DNA of 64,000 bases from contig NC_040018.1 in NCBI RefSeq assembly GCF_000972845.2, positions 14,357,157 to 14,421,156 on the forward strand, in the 5' to 3' direction. Below are positions 36,823 through 48,297 of this stretch, piece after piece. The DNA comes from Larimichthys crocea (Eukaryota > Chordata > Actinopteri > Sciaenidae). The stretch's first letter is position 1. Each line of letters opens with the position of its first letter. The translations under genes were made by a program, and so were the position numbers. The notes beneath the pieces are model-generated. The model was not told where the DNA came from and made no database searches. It saw nothing but the letters and a program-made list of their open reading frames with translations.

Positions 36823-39800
36823 AGTGACTGAATGAAGTATAATCCCACATGTAAATAACATAGTGTGCACTACATGATTTGTAATATCATACACCACAAC
36901 TGTAGATGCCATTTACCTGTCAAAACAAAGAATTAAGTTTGATTACATTATGAGATCTCTAAAGATTATAGTAAAAACAAAATCACTCTTAATCAGTGAG
37001 ACTTGAAGAAACACTTCCTTCAAAACGTCTTTGACACCAAAGCATGGAGGAAATATAATAATTTGTTGGGGGAGTTTGGGTAAGTATGTAGGTGTGCCAG
37101 TGGAATGAGACTGTGCAGATCAGACTGCTGAGTGCAGTTTGTTGGACCACTTGTATATAGTGTAGAGCGGTTCCAAGCACGTACAAGCCACACTTCACAT
37201 GCGAGTTTGACGTAAAATGAGTGTTTGGAGTGCCTGCCCTAGTTTTATCATACTTGAGGAACAAAGTTATAATTGTGATTACCTTGCACCTTGAGTCCAA
37301 AACCACTATGAGGTATTATATGAGGCTGTGGAGCAGTGATGAACACCACTACTGCAAGGCCAAAGGGAAACTGGATACCCACCGGGATCAAATAAGGCTA
37401 GTCTGAGGTTTTCATTCAAAATACATTCCTCTCAACGGGTGCCTTCAGGACAAGATGCCATGTTTTTAGTTAATATAATACATATTTATTTAATAGTCGT
37501 TATATTTGTGTTAAAAACACCCATCTGTGCACCTCTATACAGTTTTTTTTATCCTCTTAGCTCATTGCTTTGTTTTTTGGTCCACACAGACTATGGTTGA
37601 ATTTGTGTAGGCATGTTCAGACTGAGCTGCGTCTGAAATCGGCCCCTTATTCACTTATTCACCTTAAGTATATGTAACATGCATATATGTAATAGACACT
37701 TAAAAGGGTTCTCTTTCCTTGTCAAAACCTACAGTATCCACAATGTAACTCAACCACACACAGTTCTGTTGGAGATTCAGAATCGTGTGCTAGTAGCGGC
37801 TAATGTAGCCTGGAGCTCCTAGTCTCAAGCAGAGTGAGGAGGCTACAGAGAGCTGGTAAACTCACTTCAGTCCTAACCGATGGGGTGGCATCACTTGAGA
37901 CAGTGTACCAGATTTCATGCAACTCTCTCTGAAGTCCACATATTGTGTCCACATATTAACTTCAATAGTTTACTCTGAGTGTGCAGTGAGTAGTTAATTT
38001 ACTTAGAAATCATCATTAAATTGTGTCCTCACTGACAGGTTTTACGTGGCATGACTGTAAGCCTGTGACATTTATATTTACTACTGCACTATGTTCTTAT
38101 ATTACCGTATTATTATGCAGTCAATAGTAATTAAGATTGTTTGCAAAAAAGTTGTGTGGCACAATGTAGTTGTGCCTTAAAAAACATTACTGAATTTGGG
38201 CAGTAAATATAATGCACTATTTAGTAAATAAATGGGGACCACAAGTCCCCCAACTTAAATGAGAAAAGCACATAGCAGCCTTTTCTGATCTGAAGCCCAA
38301 CAACACAAGGGATGACATCATTTGTATAAAAACCACTGATGAAAAATAAATCAGTGACTATGTGACAACACTCTGGTTAAGGTTTGGAGTTAGAGAACCT
38401 TTGTTGTCATGGTGACAATAATAAACATGTGGTTATGGTTATGGAGTGATTGTGATCATGATGTAAAAGAAACAACGCTTGATCGACAGTGTTTTGTTGA
38501 GCTAATCATTCACCTGCTCACAGCCCTCATGTAAGTATCATCATAGCTCCACCCACGTTCAGCCTGAGCAGAGGGCTAATCAACGTAAACACCTGTGTGG
38601 GTGTGCATAGCCTTTAAAGTCACATACTGAAAATCATTTCACTTTGCGTATCTGTTTTCTATTTATATGCCTTTCATTAACCCTGACAGGAGATATAGAC
38701 AAGACAATATTCAGCTATTTGAATGACTGTAAACGTTTTTCACAGACTTAAATCCCCCAGTTTGGAGAAATGACTGCTGGGACACTTTTATGACCAGCTC
38801 AGTGTGCGTGTGAGAGAGAGAGGGGTATAAGGTATGAACAAAATAATGAAAAAAACACATGAAATAGTACTTTGAAGTGAGTGACATCAAAATTACAAAG
38901 GTGATTACACAGCTGAGTCATGTTACATTCACTGCCCACTCACAGCATGTCAGACCTGACAGTCATCACCTCTAGACCTACATGTTCAAAAACACAGCGG
39001 AGCACCTGTTGTGAGATGAAGCTCATAAAAAAACACGAAGGCCTTGAAAATTACCGTGATATTGACTCAACGCATCTATAACAGACTTAATTAAAGCAGT
39101 TTGCCATGACCTTTTTCCAACACAGCAGAAAGAATTACATTTTGACCAATGAACTAAACTCAAAATTTGAGTCATTACCGACCACCCTGCATGCTAAATA
39201 AGATTTGTACAAATACATGAAATGGCAACTCTATTAGGTACGTCTGTACAATATAATACAATCAGACATAAGAGCTTGTCTATTACAAAGCAAATACATT
39301 TTCAGTGTTTGTTGGCACCTCCATTTACATACATGAGGGGCGATAAAATGTTGGATACCCATTTTAATATAATGCAGTGCAGCACAACATCACAACTCAC
39401 TACAACCTCAATAATAAGTAAATTGTCATTTTTCTGACAGTGCAGCAACAGCAGCAGCGTTGTGGTATTAAATTGCATTGGACTGTACAGGTGTACATAA
39501 TAAAATAAATGAAACACTTATTTATTTGCATATTTAGTACTTGTGTCCTACTACCTCTAACTGTGTCCATATTTCCTAGTCATCTGACTTCATCTTTATT
39601 GATCCCTAACGTGAGGAAGATCAAGTCAAGAGGAGAAAGATCTGCCAGTGTAACGTGTATGAAGGGACTGAGTCTGTGTTGGTGTTTTTAACTGACTTTA
39701 AATCTGATCACTTTATTGATCAGATTTAAATTTAAACACTTTAAATTGCAAAAATTCCCTTTTGATTATCAAAAGTTGGTGATAAATTAAGTTCAGCTGC

Positions 39801-41077
39801 ATGTATATACTTATATAAGCATACGATCAGTATGAGCATTTAAAAGTGAGTATGAAAAGTTATTTGAACATTAAAAATAGCATGAACAAGAGCACATTAT
39901 AGCTACAGTCTGACTACCACCTGTGTGAAGAAGCACACCATGCAGCATGTAAAACATGTCACAGAGGAGCATAGCCTTGTTCTCTCCTCCACCTTTTCCT
40001 GTATCCACAACTCCTCCACACTCTGCTTTTTATTACTCTGTGTCAAGGCACCTGTAGGGGCTGAGACAGGGATGTATAAACAAGTCAACCAGGACCATCT
40101 GCAGCCTGTAAATGTTTGCCAGAGTGTGATACATTCTTCATTGGTCATGGCCCTCTTTGTAATGTTGTTATGTTTTATGCTGACCAAGAAGAAAGAGCAA
40201 CAGGAAGACAAACAGCTTTTATGAATTTAGTTGAGTGACTGCATAGTTGACACTGTACCCTCAATAGAAATTAATAATCGGCCTGCTATCACACATACGT
40301 ATGCAGTTATATTGTTGTTATGTCAGAGGAACAGTAAATGTAAATGAGGTCTAGTTGTTTTGAATTTCAGTATTTGACTGGTAACTTGGTAGGACATCTG
40401 TAATGTGAAGAGAGCCATTGCTCTACACTGTCCACTTTGATTGTGTACTGACAGTATCACTGACATGACCGAGCCTGTCAGTTTTAATTTAAGTTTACCT
40501 TTAACTGTAAAGGATGAAGGGTTAAATAAATACACTTCCTTTATCTAGTGCAGATGGTCAAAAGACATTTGGAAAAAATTTAAATATATATTGTATATAC
40601 AGTATATTAAATTGACATTGATATTTCTTATTTTAACAATAAATAAAATGAATACTTATTACATAAAGGCAGCTTTTAGCCCTTTTTAGTGTATTGTTTT
40701 GGTTTATTGGCTATATATTTACTGTATGGCTCAATCTCAATGGTATTTTGCCTACTTCTTTTGTGGCTGAATTTTTACTTTTTACTTATTTAAAAAAAAG
40801 TGCTTTATGCCAATTATTTCAGATGGGCTCACCTTTGGTTGTATGTGTTAGATGTAATAAAAACTGGGAGCTCAGAGCATTTTGCTCTGGTGGCAACTAA
40901 CATTGCATCCCTACAGCTCTGCAAAAGTTGGCAAATAAATTGTTAATATAATCTTTACGAATGAAGATAAGGCCCTTTTTTTGCTGCTTAATATTAGAAT
41001 GTTGCATGAGATATGTATTTATTTAAATAAAATTACATGGAGGGTTTAAACCACCCCTCCCTGAGGCAGAAATGCAA
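36823..41077. other. Intergenic, no gene seen
   Basis: AT-rich sequence. Apart from the short perfect hairpin at 39697-39730 I see no distinct feature. The overlapping open frames around 39.9-40.2 kb on both strands have no family motifs. Confidence 0.55.
39697..39730. repeat. Perfect 14-bp inverted repeat (hairpin)
   Basis: TTTAAATCTGATCA, a 6-nt loop CTTTAT, then TGATCAGATTTAAA. The arms are exact reverse complements. Each arm contains the palindrome TGATCA. Function unknown. Confidence 0.85.
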
Positions 41078-41092
41078 CCACCAGAGGGCAAC
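41078..41092 (+). promoter_or_regulatory. CTCF-like motif (plus orientation)
   Basis: CCACCAGAGGGCAAC agrees with the vertebrate CTCF core consensus at 14 of 15 positions by eye. It lies between the aldh1a2 and polr2m 3' ends. Occupancy is not shown by sequence. Confidence 0.4.
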
Positions 41093-42699
41093 ACTATCAC
41101 GTCTTCTCCCCACATCTAACATGGATGTTTTTACTTTTGTGTATAGCTCAGAGGTTTTTGTTGTCTGTGTAGTCTGTCACATTAGAATCACATCTAAGAT
41201 GTAACAGAAAGTCACCCAAGGAGGGTAAAAGAGAGGTTTCACTTCCATTTGAGGGGGAATTCAAGGGTGAATGTGTACACACCAATAATAAAACTAAAAA
41301 CATGCAGAAAAATTGCATGTTTTTAAAAGAGTGGAAGTGAAATCATTGCTGTGTCTAGTCTGTTATGATTTGCCCCTGAAACAGTGCAAATACTTATTCT
41401 ACCAGAATTTTGCCTGTTTGTGTAATAGAATCCCATGAAGTCCCTGTCTGTAGTTTATCCAAAACACTTTGCACACTGAGATGTTAAATCTCAGCTGGAA
41501 TATATTTACACAGTGAAGGAAGTCATCTAATAAGAGGGTGTAGCTGCCTGTCTGTCTGACAGCTTCTCTCAGAGAAAACAAAACATTAATAAATAAATAA
41601 GGAAAACAGTCTGGGCCTCCCACTCCCACTCAGTCTCCTCTGGTTTATCATACTCATATCCAACCATCCTGTGGGGCCAGAGCCGTGCTGCAGAGTCTGC
41701 GCTCCAACGTGCTATACAGCAATCAAAAACACCTGGCCTCGGGGCTTGGAATGGTCACAACATTACAGCATATAAACGAGCCAACTACTCCATATAGAGG
41801 CCCCATAATTGTTGGACTGGAGAGGATTTCTTTCTTTTCTTTTTTTTTTTTACTGCAAGGTTTTACTATTGTTGTAAGACATAAGACCCAAGGCCATACT
41901 TAACCATGCAATACAGACTTTTTATAAACATAATTTTACAAACAAATAAAATAAATAGGAATTACACAGAAAGTTGTACTACAATGACTCACCAGAGCTG
42001 TGAGACTCTGCCTGGGATGGGAAATAAAATGAACTGTCCTTCAGCTTGAAGTGATTTTCCACCCACACATATCGTGTGTTTCACACCTGTAATACAAAAA
42101 AGGAGTTGGCATCAACACTTTTCTGATATTTCAATGGTTTTTGCTTCATGACACTTTGAGTGAAATTTGTAAGATTTGTCAGGACTTTATATTTCTGGTG
42201 CTTGATAGTTGAGATATTCTCAAATCAAGGGGAATGATTTCACTCAAAAAATAATGAAAAACAAAATTGGGTTGTTTTTGGTCCACCCTTATTTCTGGAC
42301 AGCTTTAGATTGATGTCACAAACAACTCTGGCCAAGAAATTATACCTTGACACGCTGGTACTCTGCTTGATTGCCACAACTGACATTAGCCAGAGTTTAA
42401 TAATACTTCAACCAGGCGATTACTGAATAAACACACTGAGATAATCAACAGTGTTTTTCACTTGTACTTGAAATGTGCATCAGATAATGGAAAACGACAG
42501 GCGGATGTATCAAGTTTTATATAACTTTATATTACAAGAAGTTATTAATATTTAACAAAAAATAGGTTCAAATTTCACTAAATGTAAGATGAGGGGTGTA
42601 AACAAAGAACATGTTTAGGATAAACATGCAAGAGGAGGGAGAAAAGAAAGTTACAAAAGTGCATTGTTGTTGTAACATTAATGGGGATACAAGAATAAG
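41093..42699. other. Intergenic, no gene seen
   Basis: AT-rich with a GC-richer stretch at 41620-41830 that is free of repeats. No exon found. Confidence 0.5.
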
Positions 42700-43140
42700 A
42701 ACTTTCCTCCTCATTATGACCAAGCTGCCGGGCAGGGTCTCTGGTTTCTCCCCCCTGCCGTGCCCTGGCACCCCTGCAGCATCCCCACAGAGACGGCTTC
42801 CTTGCCGTGATGAGCTTTTGACAGGCCCCAAAACAGCCTGCTTAATGCTGTGCCAGGCCAGACATGGAGCGGCTGGGATGCTGGCAGCTTCTTGGCCCAC
42901 ACCATGCATCACGGGCCTCAACCCATTTTACCCCTACTTTCCCTCCCCTCTGTCTCTCTCTGCCCTTTCTTTCTAGTGCCTCAGGATTGTTATGCAAAGC
43001 GTTCCAGGCAGAGATGTGGGAGTTCTTTCGAACACAGAAGTATCCAAATCATATTTGTACAATCTCCTGTCATAGTGAGAGATGTGGGTCCGGCCTGTGA
43101 GCTGCTGTTATCTGGATTGAGCAGCTAGGTGCGGGGCTGT
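42700..43140. promoter_or_regulatory. GC-richer candidate regulatory block with SOX-POU composite motif
   Basis: About 440 bp, notably less AT-rich than its surroundings and repeat-free. ATTGTTATGCAAA at 42986-42998 is the adjacent SOX (ATTGTT) plus POU (ATGCAAA) arrangement recognised by SOX2-POU5 family pairs. Several open frames cross it but none shows a known motif, so regulatory DNA is preferred over an exon. Confidence 0.35.
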
Positions 43141-44549
43141 GGCCTCACCTGGGACCCTGGGATGTACTACACCTCTAACAACACTCACTATCTCCGATCA
43201 AGCAGTAATTTTGCCTCTTGATCACAAATAACCAGTGACAGCTGCTGATGTTTCACATTGTGTCAGAGATGGTGACTCTGAGTCCAAATCCATAACAATC
43301 TTTTGGTTAATATATGTTCCTTATACTTGCATGGCTACTGATGTCCACAGTGATGAATTGCAAAAAATAATAAACAGTCTTGATGGCATGTTGCACATCT
43401 GTAAAATAACTCTGTTATATAATATTTAGCATGAAAACTTGACATGGGAATAAAACCTCAGCATGCAGAGACAAAGAACAAAGATACACTAGTGCCATCC
43501 AGTGTTGAACTATGAGAACTACCAACAGAGAGTTAAAATAATAATAGTCCATCTGCCACAAGACTGACTACACAAGGATAACTCATTACAGCTATACCAT
43601 GCCTTTTCCATTTGTGGTCAGTTTTATGGCTTTTGAACTGTAAACATTGTTCCAAGGAAAAGGAAACACATAACGCTTGTGTTGTGACATTCTTATGTCA
43701 CTGAAACTCTGACGACTGCTTTACTGCGTTTACATTAAATACCTGGCAGTCAGTTAACTATTGGAAAAGAAAGTGTTGGTGAAAAATAAGGACTAAACTC
43801 TGTCTTATAATCAGAACAACAGAGTGTATAATAACATAACAGTGTATGTGCTTTACAGATGGACAGAAGTACATGTTATCTATATCAACTTAAAGCTTTA
43901 ATTCCTTAATGATTACACCTATTAAATCCAATTCATTGTAAGTGGATAAAGATGACTTCTTTTGAGGAGGATGTAAGACATGGGCCTCTACTCTAAACAA
44001 CATTTGAAAGTGTGAATTAAGGCGAGGCTACTGAGATTTTCACACTCAACAGCATGTGTAAAAACAAAAGCACACGTTAGATGCTTGTGCAAGTGACCAC
44101 ACAGGCTTCCACTGTGTTCAGACAGTCGATAGTTTGTCTCATGGATCCTGGTATGCATTAGAAATGGAGGGACAACAGAAAACTATTATTACGTAGGCAT
44201 ATTTTAGTTTATAGCAATGATTGATGATAAATCACACATGAGGCACAATTCTTTTTCCTTATCCAGATGTGGAATGTAAGCGGAGTTAAAAATTTAGAGG
44301 AAAGATGCACTATCTGCAAATCTGAAATATTATGTGAGAATGTGGTCAGCACTCACACTAACATGTACCAAATCTCTGTAAGACAGCTGGTACAGTTCAA
44401 GCTATAATGGACAGAACATAGTCTGATTTTAATATACTGTCACGCCAGTATCTGAATACAGTATTTAACAGACCAGCAATCACAGAATATACTGCCACAG
44501 ACATGTGCACAGAAACTAGCCATATGTCTGGTGGATGTAAAAAAAACAA

Positions 44550-44606
<57 letters not shown>

Positions 44607-46299
44607 AGAACACTTAATCTTAAAAATGTAAAAATGCAATAAATTATTCCCCTGGCTAAGTTTTATGACAGGCACTCAGTTCAAGGCACCACCGTCAGAT
44701 TCACCCACCAGTCAGCAGTCAGGGAATATTTTCCTATCTACATTACTGGTGAGACAGCTGCAGGACTCTCATGAACGCTGCAGCCACATATCATTCTCCT
44801 CAGGCAGTTGACAGTCATGACATGAACTATGTGCGAGCTTCCTCTCATACACATTCATAGTCAGATAACTGGAGACCTCAGCGCTGTCCTGTCAGAAAAA
44901 GTATTTACTTTTTCCATCGGCACGTCAAGAGAACACAAAACATCCACACGCACTGAAGTCACGCAAGTTGTTTGTTTCTCATTCACAGCTCTCGCTATTT
45001 GCATACGGGACATTTGTTCAACTTTCACACGTGACATTAACAGGAATGAGCCACATTGTCTTTCTCCAAACTGTTGTGGTTGGTTTGTCTTCCACATGTT
45101 GAGATCAGTGAAACACATTTTTCATTTTATGATACACTCCAACTACTTTTTACAATGACATATTATACCTTTTCCTTCATTACATTTATCTATAGTTACT
45201 TCTTTTCAGGTTAAGGTTTTATACTTTACAGTCTCATTGTCAAGTTTCAGAGTTATTTACTCTTTAACCTTCTTAGGTAAATCTTTGAAATAACTGCTTG
45301 AGACCCAAAGAGGAAAAATGATCCAATATTTTAAATATTTGAGAACGGCACAAAAATGTATATTTGTGTTTTACTCTTTTGTCTCTCATTAATCATCTAA
45401 TCATCATCAGATTTATCTGGTGACCTTTTCAGGGGCCCGGCCTCTAGGCTTTGAGTGCCAAAGTTGTTAAAAATAGCTCAGCCTCAAGCAGCTACAACAG
45501 TAAAATAGCGTTGGCACTAACAGTCTAAAAATGTCAGCTATTCTAATACTGCACATCAAACATTTCTTCTTTAGATATTTTAAGTACATTTTGATTATAA
45601 TGCTTCATTAATTTTTACACTATGGTTTTGGTGCTTTTATTTAAGTCAAGGATCTGAGCACTTCTCCTAGCACTTGTTTCTAGTGCAGTACGAGGAGGGA
45701 GAGCTGGTTCTAATTGGGATGAAGAGATAGGCTGTAACCTTATCTGCAGAAAGCTGCTGTGTGCTGCATTATTTCATCTCTTCATGTGCCCTGAAAAAAT
45801 ATGACAAAAACATCAGAGAATGGAAAAAGCATGACCTCAGACTTTGTAACCTGGCAGATATAATCCAATCATTCTGCTGAGGGCCTAACTTGTGTTTAAC
45901 GCCAGTCTATACATCATACTATACATCTAATTTAGGGCCGAGCTGACTGGTCTTTGAAGAGGTAGTTTTGAAATCACATTCCAGTTTCCCCTCCCAAACA
46001 GCAAATTATTTCTACTCCCGCGAGACGTGTGATTTCGGACTCAGAGTTGGAGCAAATCACTTGCAGACTACTTCATGAGGAGCTTATTAATCTGAGACAA
46101 GGGGTCTGGGATTCAAGTTGAAGTATAAACAACCTCATCATCAATGGACAACGTAAGAAAGCTTTGACTATGGAGAGTGTGTGCTTAGTTCCACCTCAAC
46201 AACATCAACATACGTTCAGAGTTAGGTTTGACGCCAGATACCACAGAGAAAAGCTACGGCAAAAAATGTGCCCCATAATTGGTAACAGTCTCTGAATTT
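43141..46299. other. Intergenic, no gene seen
   Basis: AT-rich DNA containing the GAAA tract at 44551-44608. No coding exon or family-level repeat recognised. Confidence 0.55.
44551..44608. repeat. (GAAA)n microsatellite
   Basis: About 13 GAAA tetranucleotide units, with an AGAAG-type ending on each side; a homopurine strand. Confidence 0.92.
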
Positions 46300-46920
46300 C
46301 TGTAAGCAAGGTAGGCTGTAATTAATCCCAGCACAATGAGGATCCTCTGCGGAGCATGCTCATGTATTTGTTATTGGACGTCGCCATAGGGCCACTCTGG
46401 AGCCCATCAGATACAGTGTCTAAATACACAGCAATCAGATGGCTCCCCCCCCAAAAAACACTCTCCCACCAATGCCTCAGCAAAAATTACCAAAGGTTAT
46501 CAAGGAGCATCTACCACCAGACTCTGACCTACATGAACCCACCCTCATCTCCCCCAAAACGTGCCCCAGTGCCTTCTTTCCTCCTCATTAAAATCCCTGA
46601 ATCAGGCTGTTTAAATTAAGATGGCCTGCAGTCTTCTGTGAGAGTTGGAAGAGAGATGATGGGAAAGGCAATTTGGAAAGATGCTGAATGTAGCTGGCAC
46701 TTCTTATCTACCACATATTAGCAAAGTTGAGAAATGGTATTTGCCATGTTGCATTAGCCTGCTGCCGTCCCATCATCGCCTGCCATTCCCAGCAACAACA
46801 CGATCCAAATGCAGTCCAGATGTCTCAGCCATCAAGCTTCAATATTTCACTAACCCTGCATTAATCTTATCAAGTGTGTCACAGATCCCTGCTTGATAAC
46901 ATCTCACAGGATTTTAGAAA
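46300..46920. other. Low-repeat intergenic block
   Basis: Less AT-rich than its flanks and without simple repeats apart from a C8 run near 46446. Possible regulatory DNA. Open frames at 46356-46619 and 46681-46896 on the plus strand have no motifs. Confidence 0.25.
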
Positions 46921-47639
46921 ATCAGTGCCTGCAGCTGACCACAGCTTCACTACAAATTAAAATTGATATCACCTTACAGATTTATTTTGCACATGAAAGA
47001 ACTAAATGAGCTGAAAGTCAAACAATAAAATAGTTTGCATCTTTTTGACACTGAGAAAATCATTAAACTTAAATATGCACAGGGGAAAGATTTTGGTGTA
47101 TTAAAAGTCTTAATAATAATACACAGCTCACTTGTATTGTTAAATTTGAACCCATTAAATACACGATAATACTTAATTTATAACGCAACTTTTTCACATT
47201 TAATATAATTAAAGACGTTCCGATTAGGCAATTTATGAGCAGTGTTTATATACACATTTCTGATTAATATTTTTGGCCAGGTTAGACTTCCCTCTGGCTC
47301 AGTCCTGTGGCAGACAGATTTTTTTTTTCTTGACGTCTCCAAGACAGTATCAAATAAAAGAAGAAATACCAGCACACTGGTTAAAGCCGACAGAACTGAG
47401 TTTGTGAGATGCACAAACGGAGACCTGAGGCTTGAAGGCTTTAAAAAAAACAAAAAACTAATTTAAACACTTAAACAAGGAAACATGATCCTAATGCTCT
47501 TATCAGTGAGCAGTTTCATACTTAGATGTTATAGATCTCTAAATCTTGTTTTCATCCGTGCTGAAAAAGCTGGTGAGGTATTTCACAGTGTGTGTTAATT
47601 TGAGCAAGAAACTGAATTAGCACGTTTACATAAACACAA
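46921..47639. other. Intergenic between convergent 3' ends, no gene seen
   Basis: AT-rich sequence with several short T or A runs. Nothing recognised. Confidence 0.5.
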
Positions 47640-48153
47640 CCGTTTGGGAAATCAGATGTATTTATTCAATTCTCTCACACATTCTGTAATAATTAAATCT
47701 GCAGGCTGATGTTTATTTTCAAGACAAAACTGTAAACAGTCGGCTCCTCCACCTGCTGATGAGCTCTAAGTGCATGTAATTATTAACACACTAAAATAGA
47801 AATTTCAACGTATAATACTCTGCGGCTCAAAAAAGCCATGACATCATCAATGTTTCAATGTACTGACATTTAGCATTTAACAGCAGGTATTATTATTCCT
47901 GCGGGACTCTGAAACAACCCAAAGACGAACTGAATGACTATTAAGTAAGCTAGTTTCTCAACCTGCCATTCAGTTTCCTGAGCTGAGTCTGGGATACCAA
48001 TGCCTTCACACCGTGCAAAGACCCTTTTCCTCTCTTAAGAATTCTTGTCCTTGGAGTGAAAATCCTGTTTGATGGGTCCTGATTGCGAGGTCCAAAGCCT
48101 GTTTCCCTCAGGGCCAAGGTCATACTGGTTTCCCCAGCTCTGGCCTTCCAGGA
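47640..48153 (-). other. polr2m: polr2m 3' UTR (approximate)
   Basis: Minus-strand AATAAA signals occur at 47717-47712 and 47665-47660, giving a UTR of about 430-500 nt. Which is used is not known. Confidence 0.5.
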
Positions 48154-48297
48154 TCAGTCTTCCTCTGAGGAGAGCTGGGCTCCTTCATCATGAACCTCTC
48201 TGTAGGCAGCCATGGGGCCACCGTCAGGAGTGTAACTCCCCATAGAGATCTTCAATCCCTCAGACAGTTTCTGGGCTGCCAGCTTGGCCTGCAACTC
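48154..48297 (-). CDS. polr2m: polr2m exon 4 and stop
   Basis: 144 nt: ELQAKLAAQKLSEGLKISMG, then YREVHDEGAQLSSEED and TGA at 48156-48154. Human ends YREVRDEDDDWSSDEF, so the acidic C-terminus is kept. Acceptor aatttcag. Confidence 0.95.
   Translation of the reverse strand, partial: ELQAKLAAQKLSEGLKISMGSYTPDGGPMAAYREVHDEGAQLSSEED

Noticed and set aside
42850..43128. Plus-strand open frame following ttctag at 42976 as a possible exon
   Set aside because: Peptide shows no family motif and frames differ in plausibility; the SOX-POU motif and composition favour regulatory DNA.
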